64,000 nucleotides of DNA from CAVONV01 sp963697355 (GTDB lineage: Bacteria > Acidobacteriota > Vicinamibacteria > Marinacidobacterales > DATDRI01): contig CAVONV010000023.1 of the NCBI GenBank assembly GCA_963697355.1, forward strand, positions 806,001 to 870,000, given 5' to 3'. This document shows, piece by piece, positions 41,738 to 50,329 of the stretch. The position numbers and the translations under genes are program-made. Position 1 is the stretch's first letter. Every line of letters begins with the position of its first letter. The notes under the pieces were generated by a model. It was not told the DNA's origin, made no database searches, and saw only the letters and a list, made by a program, of their open reading frames with translations.

Positions 41738-42037
41738 ATGCCAAAAGCTACGAAGGTCGGTGTCGTCACCGGAAACAAAATGGACAAAACCGTTGTCGTA
41801 TCGGTGGAAAGACTGGTGCGCCATCCGCTTTACAAGCGTTCTTTTAAAAAGACCTCCACGTTTCTGGCTCACGACGCGGAAAATCATTGCCAGGTTGGCG
41901 ATCGGGTTCGTATCACCGAGAGCCGACCGTTGTCGAAGAACAAGCGTTGGCGAGTAGTGACTATTCTATCCTCGCCCAAGAGGTTGGAACAGGCGGTTGG
42001 TGAAGTCAAAGCTCATGAGGCTGCCGAGACGAAGTGA
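41738..42037 (+). CDS. rpsQ: 30S ribosomal protein S17
   Basis: 99 residues, about 10-15 longer than usual at the C-terminus (Ala/Glu/Lys tail). It contains GVVTGNKMDKTVVVSVERLVRHPLYKR and the OB-fold part VGDRVRITESRPLSKNKRWRVV. S17 is a primary 16S binder. Last gene of the S10 block. Confidence 0.97.
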   Translation: MPKATKVGVVTGNKMDKTVVVSVERLVRHPLYKRSFKKTSTFLAHDAENHCQVGDRVRITESRPLSKNKRWRVVTILSSPKRLEQAVGEVKAHEAAETK

Positions 42038-42061
42038 GAGCTTGAGTAGGAGAGCATTGAC

Positions 42062-42430
42062 ATGATTCAGATGCAAACGACACTCGAGGTGGCCGACAAC
42101 TCGGGTGCAAAGAAGATCAGCTGCATCCTGCCGTTGGGCGGCGGTGTGGGTAGGGTGGCTCACCTCGGGGATGTCATTACCGCTTCCGTCAAAGAAGCGG
42201 TGCCGGAGAGCAATGTGAAGAAGGGGACTGTCGTAAAGGCGGTGATCGTGCGAACAAAAAAAGAGCACCGACGAAAAGACGGGTCCTATATACGTTTCGA
42301 CAAGAACGCAGCAGTGTTGATCAATGATCAGGGCGAGCCAATCGGCACCCGCGTTTTTGGCCCGGTCGCCCGAGAGCTCCGGGAAAAGAAGTTTATGAAA
42401 ATCATATCGCTCGCTCCGGAGGTGCTGTAG
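42062..42430 (+). CDS. rplN: 50S ribosomal protein L14
   Basis: 122 residues, standard. It starts MIQMQTTLEVADNSGAKKISCI and contains VKAVIVRTKKEHRRKDGSYIRFDKNAAVLIN and GTRVFGPVARELRE. L14 forms an inter-subunit bridge. First gene of the spc block. Confidence 0.99.
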   Translation: MIQMQTTLEVADNSGAKKISCILPLGGGVGRVAHLGDVITASVKEAVPESNVKKGTVVKAVIVRTKKEHRRKDGSYIRFDKNAAVLINDQGEPIGTRVFGPVARELREKKFMKIISLAPEVL

Positions 42431-42432
42431 CT

Positions 42433-42762
42433 ATGAGCAGCAGCCTTCATATTCGTAGAAACGACCAAGTTCTCGTAACTCGAGGAAAGGACCGAGGCAA
42501 GCAGGGGAAAGTGCTTCGAGTGATCCCATCTCGCAATCGGGCTATCGTGGAACGCATCAATATGATCAAGCGTCACACCCGACCCAACCCCAATCAGAAC
42601 ATCAAGGGGGGGCTCGTCGAGCGGGAAGCTTCAATCCACTTGAGCAACTTGATGGTTGTCTGTGGCGAGTGCTCTCAGGCCGCACGGAGCCATCACAGGA
42701 CCCTGGCCGACGGTAGGAAAGTTCGCATCTGTCAAAAGTGCGAGGGAGTAATCGACAAATGA
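42433..42762 (+). CDS. rplX: 50S ribosomal protein L24 (zinc type)
   Basis: 109 residues. The KOW part contains IRRNDQVLVTRGKDRGKQGKVLRV. The C-terminal part has CGECSQ and CQKCEG, a four-Cys zinc knuckle found in the C+ form of L24. It initiates 50S assembly at the 5' end of 23S rRNA. Its stop overlaps the rplE start. Confidence 0.97.
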   Translation: MSSSLHIRRNDQVLVTRGKDRGKQGKVLRVIPSRNRAIVERINMIKRHTRPNPNQNIKGGLVEREASIHLSNLMVVCGECSQAARSHHRTLADGRKVRICQKCEGVIDK

Positions 42763-43304
42763 GCCGGCTACAGGAAACTTACCGTCAGACCATTCATCCC
42801 CAACTCCACAAGGAATTGGAGATTGGGAACGTCATGGCGGTTCCTCGAATGACGAAGATCATTGTCAACATCGGGGAAGGTGAAGCATCTCAGAACATCA
42901 AATTGCTGGACGCCGCTATGGACGAACTGGGTCGCATCACGGGGCAAAAGCCCGTGATGACCCGCGCTAGAAAGTCCATCGCCGCCTTCAAGATTCGCGA
43001 GGGGAATCCGGTAGGCTGCCGGGTGACTCTTCGTGGGCAGCATATGTACGAGTTCATGGACCGTTTGTTCAATGTCGCCTTGCCCCGCGTGCGGGACTTC
43101 CGGGGAGTGCCGGTAGGTTCCTTCGACGGGCGGGGTAACTACACTCTGGGACTCAAGGACCAGTTGATCTTTCCAGAGATCGACTATTCCCGGGTCGACA
43201 AATCAAGGGGCATGAACATCACTTTTTGTACGACCGCCAAAGATGACAAAGGCGCCCGGAGACTCCTCGAGCTCTTGGGGATGCCGTTTCGGCGCCAGTC
43301 CTGA
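42759..43304 (+). CDS. rplE: 50S ribosomal protein L5
   Basis: 181 residues from ATG 42759, which overlaps the rplX stop (ATGA). It contains VPRMTKIIVNIGEGEASQN, TGQKPVMTRARKSIAAFKIREG and GRGNYTLGLKDQLIFPEIDY. L5 binds 5S rRNA and touches P-site tRNA. An upstream in-frame start at 42738 would intrude into rplX and is not favoured. Confidence 0.97.
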   Translation: MSRLQETYRQTIHPQLHKELEIGNVMAVPRMTKIIVNIGEGEASQNIKLLDAAMDELGRITGQKPVMTRARKSIAAFKIREGNPVGCRVTLRGQHMYEFMDRLFNVALPRVRDFRGVPVGSFDGRGNYTLGLKDQLIFPEIDYSRVDKSRGMNITFCTTAKDDKGARRLLELLGMPFRRQS

Positions 43305-43331
43305 TGGGAGATCAAGCAGGAGAGCTATAGC

Positions 43332-43517
43332 GTGGCCAAAAAATCATCAATTGCCAAGGCAAATCGTATTCCGAAGTTTCCGGTTAGGCAGCATAATCGC
43401 TGCCACATATGTGGTCGGCCCCGCGGGTATCTGCGGAAGTTTCAGATGTGTCGACTCTGCTTCCGTAAACTCGCTCTATCGGGCGAGATTCCAGGCCTAA
43501 TGAAAGCGAGCTGGTAA
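43332..43517 (+). CDS. rpsN: 30S ribosomal protein S14, zinc type (type Z)
   Basis: 61 residues from GTG 43332, the short zinc-binding form. It contains HNRCHICGRPRGYLRKFQMCRLCFRKLA with two CxxC pairs, and ends PGLMKASW. S14 sits in the 30S head between S3, S10 and S19. It is located between rplE and rpsH as usual. Confidence 0.98.
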   Translation: MAKKSSIAKANRIPKFPVRQHNRCHICGRPRGYLRKFQMCRLCFRKLALSGEIPGLMKASW

Positions 43518-43532
43518 GAGAGGGTATCCATC

Positions 43533-43928
43533 ATGATGACCGACCCAATCGCCGATATGCTGACCCGGATCCGAAATGCCTTGCAGGCGCGGCACTCGAA
43601 GGTTGATGTGCCCAACTCCAAGCTCAAGCTGGAGATTGCAAGGATCTTGAAAGACGAAGGATATATTCAGAATTACAAAACGGTCGAAGAAGGCGTGCAA
43701 GGCAACATTCGACTTTTTTTACGACGCGCCGCCAATGGTGAAGATGTCATCGAGGGTTTGGAGCGTATATCTACCCCTGGTTGCCGCATCTACTGCAGCA
43801 AGGACGATATCCCGAAGGTGCGCGCAGGATTAGGAATCAACATACTCTCTACGTCTAAAGGTGTCATGACAGGAAAGCAGGCAATCGAGACCGGAGTTGG
43901 TGGAGAGATCCTCTGTAATATTTGGTAA
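43533..43928 (+). CDS. rpsH: 30S ribosomal protein S8
   Basis: 131 residues (130 from the second of two adjacent ATGs). It starts TDPIADMLTRIRNALQARH. The rRNA-binding C-terminus includes STSKGVMTGKQAIETGVGGEILCNIW. S8 is a primary 16S binder and the translational regulator of the spc operon in E. coli. I did not find an obvious mimic site. Confidence 0.98.
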   Translation: MMTDPIADMLTRIRNALQARHSKVDVPNSKLKLEIARILKDEGYIQNYKTVEEGVQGNIRLFLRRAANGEDVIEGLERISTPGCRIYCSKDDIPKVRAGLGINILSTSKGVMTGKQAIETGVGGEILCNIW

Positions 43929-43941
43929 AAGGTACGAAACC

Positions 43942-44478
43942 ATGTCGCGAGTCGGTCAGAAACCCATTTCCGTTCCTAGCGGAGTCAAAATAGCCATTCA
44001 CGAGACACGTGTCGAAGTGGAGGGTCCCAAAGGGAAACTCGTTTCGCCTGTACATCGAGGGATCAAGATCGAGCAGGGCGATGGTGAGTTACGTGCGGTT
44101 CCCGAGAACGACGCCGTGGGGCTCAAGCCGTTCTGGGGGCTGACGAGAAGCCTCCTCGCCAACGCCGTTCACGGAGTGACGCAGGGTTTTACGAAGGAAT
44201 TGGAAATCGTAGGAATCGGATACCGTGCAGCGTTGGAAGGCAACAAAGTCGTTTTTTCTCTCGGTTACTCCCACCCCATTGAAATGGAGATCCCTGCCGG
44301 CATCAAGATCGACATTGACAAGCAAACTCGGCTGACGGTTTCCGGCGCGGACAAACAACTGGTGGGCCAGGTGGCTGCCAACATCAAACAATATCGCAAA
44401 CCCGATCCCTACAAGCAGAAAGGCATTCGCTATGTCGGTGAGATTTTGAAGAAGAAGGCAGGAAAGACCGGGGCCTAG
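43942..44478 (+). CDS. rplF: 50S ribosomal protein L6
   Basis: 178 residues from ATG 43942, giving MSRVGQKPISVPSGVKI. The C-terminal signature YRKPDPYKQKGIRYVGE is clear. The upstream-extended frame overlaps rpsH and is rejected. L6 lies near the sarcin-ricin loop. A heptamer-repeat spacer follows. Confidence 0.98.
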   Translation: MSRVGQKPISVPSGVKIAIHETRVEVEGPKGKLVSPVHRGIKIEQGDGELRAVPENDAVGLKPFWGLTRSLLANAVHGVTQGFTKELEIVGIGYRAALEGNKVVFSLGYSHPIEMEIPAGIKIDIDKQTRLTVSGADKQLVGQVAANIKQYRKPDPYKQKGIRYVGEILKKKAGKTGA

Positions 44479-44494
44479 GGCGTACACATTGAGT

Positions 44495-44522
44495 AGTAAT
44501 CAGTGACCAGTAACCAGTAATC
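44495..44522 (+). repeat. 7-bp tandem repeat, AGTAACC type
   Basis: AGTAATC, AGTGACC, AGTAACC, AGTAATC in perfect 7-bp register in the rplF-rplR spacer, 18 bases before the rplR start. Confidence 0.85.
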
Positions 44523-44539
44523 AGTTTTGGAATAGGACA

Positions 44540-44899
44540 ATGAGAGTTATAACGAGACAGCAATCGCGGACCCGTATCAAGTATCGGATCCGCAAAAGAG
44601 CCAAGGGTACTGCGGAGCAGCCTCGTCTGTGTGTGTACCGAAGTCTCAAGCACATCTATGTACAAGTCATTGACGACCAGAATTCCCGGACGTTGGTTTC
44701 CGCTGGCAGCACGGAAAAGGATTTTCCAACGAAGGCGGGGCAGAACAAGCAGGCGGCTTCTGAATTGGGCAAGATCATCGCCCAACGGAGTATGGACAAA
44801 GGGATAGAGCAGGTCATCTTCGACCGCAACGGTTTTCGGTACCACGGCCGTGTCAAAGCGCTTGCCGATGCGGCGAGAGAAGCGGGACTCAAGTTCTGA
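44540..44899 (+). CDS. rplR: 50S ribosomal protein L18
   Basis: 119 residues. The basic N-terminus (RQQSRTRIKYRIRKRAKGTAEQPRLCVYRS) binds 5S rRNA. The C-terminus FDRNGFRYHGRVKALADAAREAGLKF is the family signature. Preceded by heptamer repeats and followed by an octamer-bearing spacer of 111 bp. Confidence 0.98.
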   Translation: MRVITRQQSRTRIKYRIRKRAKGTAEQPRLCVYRSLKHIYVQVIDDQNSRTLVSAGSTEKDFPTKAGQNKQAASELGKIIAQRSMDKGIEQVIFDRNGFRYHGRVKALADAAREAGLKF

Positions 44900-44937
44900 T
44901 GGGCGCGTGTATGAATCTCTTGAACGCGCCGAAGGAA

Positions 44938-44961
44938 GAAATCAAGAATTCAAGAAATCAG
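44938..44961 (+). repeat. 8-bp tandem repeat, GAAWTCAA type
   Basis: GAAATCAA, GAATTCAA, GAAATCAG in the rplR-rpsE spacer, 8-bp register, about 50 bases before rpsE. Confidence 0.8.
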
Positions 44962-45010
44962 GGAGTTTTTTGGTGGCGGCCGGGCCGCGACATCAGCGGA
45001 TTGAGACAAT

Positions 45011-45523
45011 ATGGAACAACGTAGAGACAGAGTCGATTCTGGGGCGACGGAGCTGAAGGATCAAGTCGTTAGCATCAACCGAGTTACCAAGGTTGTGAAG
45101 GGCGGCAAGAATTTATCTTTCAGCGCTTTAGTGGTTGTCGGCGACGGAGCGGGGCGTGTGGGATTCGGCATGGGTAAAGCTAAAGAAGTGCCGTCCGCCA
45201 TCCGCAAAGGGATTGAGATCGCCAAGAAGAACCTGATCCAAGTGCCGCTGGCCGGTGCAACCATCCCACATACGGTGACTGGCGTGTTCGGAGCGGGTCG
45301 TGTCTTGCTCAAGCCGGCCTCAGAAGGTACCGGTGTGATTGCCGGCGGCGCCGTCCGTGCCGTGGTGGAATCGGCGGGTATCAAGGATATCTTGACGAAG
45401 TCTCTGGGGACGGCCAATCCACAGAACGTGGTCAAGGCAACCATGGAAGGGCTATTGCAGCTTCGAGACCCTGAGCATGTGGCTCGGCGCCGCGGTAAAG
45501 AGCTCTCAGAGGTAGTGGGTTAG
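45011..45523 (+). CDS. rpsE: 30S ribosomal protein S5
   Basis: 170 residues. It contains VVSINRVTKVVKGGKNLSFSALVVVGDGAGRVGFGMGKAKEVPSAI (in part GGKNLSFSALVVVGDG, the S5 signature) and the second domain AGATIPHTVTGVFGAGRVLLKPA. S5 shapes the mRNA entry site with S3 and S4 and helps decoding fidelity. The start ATG 45011 gives a normal N-terminal extension. Confidence 0.98.
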   Translation: MEQRRDRVDSGATELKDQVVSINRVTKVVKGGKNLSFSALVVVGDGAGRVGFGMGKAKEVPSAIRKGIEIAKKNLIQVPLAGATIPHTVTGVFGAGRVLLKPASEGTGVIAGGAVRAVVESAGIKDILTKSLGTANPQNVVKATMEGLLQLRDPEHVARRRGKELSEVVG

Positions 45524-45526
45524 ACA

Positions 45527-45745
45527 ATGGCTACTGACAAGAGCAAACAGGTCGACAAAACTGGGAAGGCGGGGACCATTCGGATCCAATTGGTCAAGAG
45601 CGTGATTGGTTCCAATCCACACCAGAGGGCTGTGGTGCAAGGACTCGGTCTTCGCCGAATGAATCAAGTGGTCGAAAGGGTCGACACCCCTGAGATTCGG
45701 GGCATGGTCAACAAGGTTCCCCACTTGGTTCAAATTGTCTCTTGA
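45527..45745 (+). CDS. rpmD: 50S ribosomal protein L30
   Basis: 72 residues with a ~13-residue polar extension before TIRIQLVKSVIGSNPHQRAVVQGLGLRRMNQ, the L30 signature. A small ferredoxin-like fold peripheral to the 50S. Three bases after rpsE. Confidence 0.97.
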   Translation: MATDKSKQVDKTGKAGTIRIQLVKSVIGSNPHQRAVVQGLGLRRMNQVVERVDTPEIRGMVNKVPHLVQIVS

Positions 45746-45756
45746 GGAGAATCCTA

Positions 45757-46209
45757 ATGGGATTGGGATTGGAAAAACTTGAACCTGCGCCGGGTGCCAC
45801 GCGTCCGGCCAAGCGCATCGGTCGGGGTCCGGGGTCCGGTGTCGGCAAGACGGCGGGTCGTGGGCACAAAGGTGCCAAGTCTCGTTCGGGCTACTCGCTT
45901 CGGAGAGGGTTCGAAGGCGGCCAGATGCCGCTCATCCGCCGTGTGCCGAAACGAGGCTTTCACAACAAATTCGCCAAGAAGTGGGTCACGGTCAACGTCC
46001 GTGACCTCGAGCGTTTCGACGACGGCACGGTGGTGTCTCCCGAGTTGCTCGTTACGACGGGCGTGGTTCGCAAGCTCCACGACGGCGTGAGAGTGTTGGG
46101 CGATGGCGATTTGACCAAGAAATTGGTCGTACAGGCGCACCATGTTAGCGCAGGTGCGCGCGCCAAAATCGAGGCGGCCGGCGGCCGTGTGGAGGTCGTT
46201 AAGGCGTGA
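45757..46209 (+). CDS. rplO: 50S ribosomal protein L15
   Basis: 150 residues from ATG 45757 with GAGGAGA upstream. It contains KRIGRGPGSGVGKTAGRGHKGAKSRSGYSLRRGFEGGQMPL (in part GRGPGSGVGKTAGRGHKG), typical glycine-rich L15, and a compact C-terminal domain. Its stop overlaps secY (GTGA). An essential late assembly protein of the 50S. Confidence 0.98.
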   Translation: MGLGLEKLEPAPGATRPAKRIGRGPGSGVGKTAGRGHKGAKSRSGYSLRRGFEGGQMPLIRRVPKRGFHNKFAKKWVTVNVRDLERFDDGTVVSPELLVTTGVVRKLHDGVRVLGDGDLTKKLVVQAHHVSAGARAKIEAAGGRVEVVKA

Positions 46210-47591
46210 TTGAAAGCCTGAAGAACATATTTCGCATTCCGGACCTCAGGAACCGGGTACTGTTCACTCTGGCGATGCTCGCTGTCTATCGCTTGGGCAA
46301 TCACGTCCCGACCCCCGGTGTGGATGCACGGGCTTTGACGGAATTTTTCGAGCAGAACCGCGGGACATGGTTCGGGTTCGTCGACATGTTCTCAGGAGGT
46401 AATCTCTCCAAAGTCACCGTGTTCGCACTGGGGATCATGCCCTATATCAGCGCATCGATTATTCTCCAGCTGTTGACGGTGGTTTGGCCCTATTTGGAAA
46501 AACTCTCCAAGGAAGGCGAGCTCGGTAAGAGAAAGATCACGCAGTATACCCGTTACGGAACCGTTCTCCTAAGCGTCATTCAGTCGGCGGGGATTGCCGC
46601 ATTCCTTCAGAAGACACCGCTGACGGGCGGAGTGACTTTGGTTCACAACCCGGGGCTGGGCTTTACCTTGATGACCGTCTTGACCTTGACCGCAGGTACG
46701 GTCTTCATTATGTGGATCGGCGAGCAGATCACGGAAAGAGGTGTCGGCAACGGGATGAGTCTGCTCATTTTCGCTGGTATCGTCGTGGGCTTTCCGAGCG
46801 CGATCGTGAGTACCATCCGTAACCTTTCGACCGGAGAGACATCCATCATTGTGGTGCTGCTCTTGACCATTTTCATGATCGTGGTCGTGGCGGCCATCAT
46901 TTTCGTCGAGAGGGGACAGCGACGCATTCCCGTTCAGTACGCAAAGCGAGTGGTGGGCCGGCGGATGTATCAAGGACAATCGACCCACTTGCCGCTGCGT
47001 GTCAATACAGGTGGCGTCATCCCGGTCATCTTCGCAAGTTCGATCATCGCTTTGCCGCAGACGTTTGCTTCCCTGTTTCCGAACAGTCCATGGATGACGA
47101 ATATCGCGCAGCAACTGGCTTGGGGGATGCCTCTTTATTCGTTGATCTACGTGCTCGGCATCATATTTTTTTGCTACTTCTATACGGCCATTATTTTCAA
47201 TCCCGAAGACGTAGCTGACAATATGCGCAAGTACGGCGGCTACGTTCCGGGTATCCGACCCGGCAAGCGTACGGCTGAGTACATCGATTCGATCCTGACG
47301 CGACTGACGCTGGGTGGCGCGGTCTACTTGGCCGCTGTGGCGGTCTTGCCCGAGTTTCTCATTGCTGGTTTCAAAGTCGCACCGCTCCCGGTGATCGGAC
47401 CTTGGCTGGACTCCGTCTTGCCAACATTCATCACAGAGGGATTGGGGATTACGTTTTACTTCGGCGGTACATCGTTGCTGATTGTGGTGGGTGTAGCGAT
47501 GGATACTGTCCAACAAATCGAGAGCCAGCTCATCATGAGACACTACGACGGGTTCATGAAACGCGGACGCGTTCGTGGGCGGCGAGGTTGA
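46206..47591 (+). CDS. secY: preprotein translocase subunit SecY
   Basis: 461 residues from GTG 46206. Ten membrane helices are expected. Conserved blocks are FALGIMPYISASIILQLL, GVGNGMSLLIFAGIV and the cytoplasmic loop RRIPVQYAKRVVGRRMYQGQSTHLPLRVN (part), plus a C-terminal FMKRGRVRGRRG. SecY is the channel of the Sec translocon. With SecE at 19359 it provides two of the three core subunits. Confidence 0.98.
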   Translation: MIESLKNIFRIPDLRNRVLFTLAMLAVYRLGNHVPTPGVDARALTEFFEQNRGTWFGFVDMFSGGNLSKVTVFALGIMPYISASIILQLLTVVWPYLEKLSKEGELGKRKITQYTRYGTVLLSVIQSAGIAAFLQKTPLTGGVTLVHNPGLGFTLMTVLTLTAGTVFIMWIGEQITERGVGNGMSLLIFAGIVVGFPSAIVSTIRNLSTGETSIIVVLLLTIFMIVVVAAIIFVERGQRRIPVQYAKRVVGRRMYQGQSTHLPLRVNTGGVIPVIFASSIIALPQTFASLFPNSPWMTNIAQQLAWGMPLYSLIYVLGIIFFCYFYTAIIFNPEDVADNMRKYGGYVPGIRPGKRTAEYIDSILTRLTLGGAVYLAAVAVLPEFLIAGFKVAPLPVIGPWLDSVLPTFITEGLGITFYFGGTSLLIVVGVAMDTVQQIESQLIMRHYDGFMKRGRVRGRRG

Positions 47592-47604
47592 CGAGGGGAC
47601 GACG

Positions 47605-48258
47605 ATGGTGAGATTGGTGCTGTTGGGGCCGCCAGGGGCGGGAAAAGGAACGCAGGCCGTCAGAATCGCCGAGGATTTCGAGCTGCCTCACATCTCCACT
47701 GGCGATATCCTGCGGCAGGCGGTTCGAGACAAGACGCCTTTGGGTCTCGAGGCGAAGAAGATCATGGATGCCGGACAGCTAGTGAGCGATGACATCATGC
47801 TGGGCATCATCAGAGAGCGACTCGCCAAAGCCGATGCACAAGAAGGCTACATCTTGGACGGTTTTCCGCGAACGCTTCCACAGGCGCAGGCCTTGGACAG
47901 ACTACTAGGCGATAGTGCCGCACCGCCGGTGCTCGTCGCCAACATCTATGTGGAGAACGAAGAGCTCGTCAAGAGGATTGGCGGACGCAGAAGCTGTCCG
48001 AAATGTGGTGCGGTTTTCAACGTTCATTTCAAGCCTTCCCGCGAGGAAGGAGTCTGTGACAACTGCGGCGCGTCGGGTCTCATTCAACGTGACGACGACA
48101 AGGAACAGACCGTACGCAAGCGCTTGGAGGTCTATGACCGCCAGACCAAGCCATTGCTGGACTATTATGCCAGCCGAGTGGCCGAGGTCGATGGCAAGGG
48201 GGCTCCGGGTGATATTTTCGACAAGCTGGCCGAGCTCATACGCTCGAGCGCTGCCTAG
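47605..48258 (+). CDS. adk: adenylate kinase (zinc-lid form)
   Basis: 217 residues from ATG 47605. P-loop LLGPPGAGKGTQA, HISTGDILR, DGFPRTLPQAQAL, and a lid with CPKCGAVFN and CDNCG that should bind a structural zinc. It interconverts AMP, ADP and ATP. secY-adk-map is a widespread order; the secY stop lies just upstream. Confidence 0.98.
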   Translation: MVRLVLLGPPGAGKGTQAVRIAEDFELPHISTGDILRQAVRDKTPLGLEAKKIMDAGQLVSDDIMLGIIRERLAKADAQEGYILDGFPRTLPQAQALDRLLGDSAAPPVLVANIYVENEELVKRIGGRRSCPKCGAVFNVHFKPSREEGVCDNCGASGLIQRDDDKEQTVRKRLEVYDRQTKPLLDYYASRVAEVDGKGAPGDIFDKLAELIRSSAA

Positions 48259-48269
48259 AACAAGCAACT

Positions 48270-49043
48270 ATGGTCATTCGTAAGTCTCGGACGGAACTGG
48301 AAAAGATGCACCGAGCCAATGTGTTGGTGGCGCAGGTTCTCCAAGCATTGAAGGAGATGATCCGTCCGGGTGTTTCGACGGCCGAGATGGACTCACTGGC
48401 GGAGGAGATGATCCGCCGAGAGGGTGCGGCGCCCGCTTTCAAGGGATACCGTGGCTTTCCCGCCAGTCTCTGCGTGTCGATCAACAGCGAAGTTGTCCAC
48501 GGGATTCCGTCTCCGAAACGGGTACTTCGTGAAGGAGATATCGTTAGTTTGGATGTAGGAACCATTGTCGACGGGTTCTGCGGTGACGGGGCGGTCACAG
48601 TGCCCGTGGGCGAAATTTCGGGCGAGGTTCGAGAACTGCTCGATGTGACAGAAAAGGCGCTTCAACAAGGCATAGCGCGTGTTCGTGATGGTAACAGGGT
48701 ATCCGACATTGGACACGCGGTTCAGCAGTACGTGGAAGCTCACGGATTTTCTGTCGTCAGGGACTTCGTCGGGCACGGAATTGGTGCTCAGATGCACGAA
48801 GAACCGCAGGTGCCCAACTACGGGGAGCCTGGCCGGGGCCACAGGTTGTTGCCCGGCATGGTCTTGGCAATAGAGCCCATGGTCAATGCAGGCACGCACA
48901 ATGTCAAGGTCCTCGAGGACCAATGGACTGTCGTAACGATGGACGGTAGTTATTCGGCCCATTTCGAGCACTCGGTTGCTGTAACCGAGAACGGGCCGTG
49001 GATTTTGAGTCAGCCCCAACCCACTGGTGGAAACGGTGCCTAA
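48270..49043 (+). CDS. map: type I methionine aminopeptidase
   Basis: 257 residues. The metal ligands occur in SLDVGTIVDGFCGDGAVT (Asp pair), DFVGHGIGAQMHEEPQVPNYG (His), VLAIEPMV (Glu) and SAHFEHSVAVTE (Glu). It removes the initiator Met from nascent chains. Its 3' end overlaps the infA start by 8 bases. Confidence 0.98.
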   Translation: MVIRKSRTELEKMHRANVLVAQVLQALKEMIRPGVSTAEMDSLAEEMIRREGAAPAFKGYRGFPASLCVSINSEVVHGIPSPKRVLREGDIVSLDVGTIVDGFCGDGAVTVPVGEISGEVRELLDVTEKALQQGIARVRDGNRVSDIGHAVQQYVEAHGFSVVRDFVGHGIGAQMHEEPQVPNYGEPGRGHRLLPGMVLAIEPMVNAGTHNVKVLEDQWTVVTMDGSYSAHFEHSVAVTENGPWILSQPQPTGGNGA

Positions 49044-49254
49044 AGAAGACGCCATTGAGGTCGTTGCAACTGTGGTGGAGCCTCTTCCCAATGCCATGTT
49101 CAAGGTGGAGCTGGAGAACAAGCACCAAGTGCTTGCTCATGTTTCGGGGAAGATGCGGCGGCATTTTATTCGGATCCTCCCCGGCGACAAGGTATTGGTA
49201 GAGCTTTCGCCGTATGATCTAACCCGTGGTCGGATCGTCTATAGGTATAAGTAG
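49036..49254 (+). CDS. infA: translation initiation factor IF-1
   Basis: 72 residues from GTG 49036, exactly the usual IF-1 length; the in-frame ATG three codons upstream would add an unneeded extension. It reads PKEDAIEVVATVVEPLPNAMF and HVSGKMRRHFIRILPGDKV, the OB-fold. It blocks the A site during initiation. It overlaps the end of map, so it is co-translated. Confidence 0.97.
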   Translation: MPKEDAIEVVATVVEPLPNAMFKVELENKHQVLAHVSGKMRRHFIRILPGDKVLVELSPYDLTRGRIVYRYK

Positions 49255-49269
49255 ACGGCCACAAGGTTA

Positions 49270-49300
49270 GCAGACGAGCAGCCGAGCAGACAGCAGTCAA
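49270..49300 (+). repeat. 8-bp tandem repeat, GCAGNCRA type
   Basis: GCAGACGA, GCAGCCGA, a 7-base GCAGACA, and GCAGTCAA in the infA-rpmJ spacer. The subfamily matches the one at 9634. Confidence 0.75.
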
Positions 49301-49320
49301 TGAAGGAATAGAGCGAAGTC

Positions 49321-49434
49321 ATGAAAGTCAGAGCATCCGTCAAGCGTATGTGCGCCAAATGTAAGATCATTCGCCGGCATGGGGTAGTACGTGTTATCTG
49401 CGTCAACCCCAAGCACAAACAACGACAGGGATAG
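49321..49434 (+). CDS. rpmJ: 50S ribosomal protein L36 (zinc type)
   Basis: 37 residues, below common ORF cut-offs. It reads MKVRASVKRMCAKCKIIRR then GVVRVICVNPKHKQRQG, with CAKC, C and H as zinc ligands (C+ type). Located between infA and rpsM as in most bacteria. Confidence 0.97.
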   Translation: MKVRASVKRMCAKCKIIRRHGVVRVICVNPKHKQRQG

Positions 49435-49446
49435 GAGAATCGGATC

Positions 49447-49818
49447 GTGGCACGAATTGCAGGTGTCGACTTACCGCGCGACAAGCGCATTGATATCGGA
49501 CTCACGCACATCTACGGCATTGGTCATAACCGTTCCAGATTCATCCTGGAGAGAGCTGAGATTGGACCGGAAGTCCGGGTGAAGGAGCTCTCCGAAGAGC
49601 AAGTCAGCAAAATCAGCCGCGTCATCGATGCGGAGGGTGGAGTCGAGGGCGACCTCCGGAAGGAAATCGCCATGAACATCAAGCGACTCATGGACATCGG
49701 TTGCTACCGTGGCCTTCGACATCGCCGGGGCTTACCGGCTCGCGGGCAACGGACGCACACAAATGCGCGAACACGTAAAGGTCCCAAGAGAGGGACGATG
49801 AGAAAGTCGAGGAAGTAG
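49447..49818 (+). CDS. rpsM: 30S ribosomal protein S13
   Basis: 123 residues from GTG 49447. It starts ARIAGVDLPRDKRIDIGLTHIYGIG and has the C-terminal RHRRGLPARGQRTHTNARTRKGPKRG (part), a classic S13 tail reaching the tRNA sites. First gene of the alpha block. Confidence 0.98.
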   Translation: MARIAGVDLPRDKRIDIGLTHIYGIGHNRSRFILERAEIGPEVRVKELSEEQVSKISRVIDAEGGVEGDLRKEIAMNIKRLMDIGCYRGLRHRRGLPARGQRTHTNARTRKGPKRGTMRKSRK

Positions 49819-49822
49819 CTCG

Positions 49823-50239
49823 ATGGCTAAGAAAAAGAAAGAATCTGATAAGAGACCGAAGCGCAAGGCTTTCAAAAAGAAAGAAAAGCGCGTACTTCAT
49901 TCTGGTATCGCGCATATTCGAGCCACTTTCAATAACACACTTGTGACCATCACCGACAGAGAAGGTAACGTCTTCTGCTGGTCGAGCGCCGGAGGGCGTG
50001 GGTTCAAAGGTTCCCGCAAGGGGACGCCTTTCGCCGCGCAGCAGGCAGCGAGACAAGCAGGGGATACGGTACGTTCCTATGGTTGCAAGTCGCTCGATGT
50101 GAAGGTAACCGGACCCGGATCGGGGCGAGAATCGGCGATTAGGGCGCTTCAATCTGCTGGAATAGAGATACGCTCGATAAAGGATGTGACGCCGATTCCG
50201 CACAACGGCTGTCGGGCGCCGAAGCGGAGACGCGTCTAA
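49823..50239 (+). CDS. rpsK: 30S ribosomal protein S11
   Basis: 138 residues with a Lys-rich N-terminal extension (~20 residues). The core contains AHIRATFNNTLVTITDREGNV, SSAGGRGFKGSRKGTPFAAQ and PIPHNGCRAPKRRRV. S11 is a platform protein. An octamer array follows. Confidence 0.98.
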   Translation: MAKKKKESDKRPKRKAFKKKEKRVLHSGIAHIRATFNNTLVTITDREGNVFCWSSAGGRGFKGSRKGTPFAAQQAARQAGDTVRSYGCKSLDVKVTGPGSGRESAIRALQSAGIEIRSIKDVTPIPHNGCRAPKRRRV

Positions 50240-50243
50240 GCAT

Positions 50244-50280
50244 GAACTCAAGAACTCGAGAACTCGAGAACTCACGAATG
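50244..50280 (+). repeat. 8-bp tandem repeat, GAACTCGA type
   Basis: GAACTCAA, GAACTCGA, GAACTCGA, GAACTCAC, then GAATG, directly after the rpsK stop. Confidence 0.85.
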
Positions 50281-50329
50281 GCGGAATTAATGAGTCGACT
50301 AGGCTCTGGCTCGAATGGAGGTAAGACCC

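Noticed and set aside
46569..47543. 324-residue minus-strand frame opposite secY
   Set aside because: Antisense shadow of conserved secY, His/Arg-rich and without a ribosome binding site.
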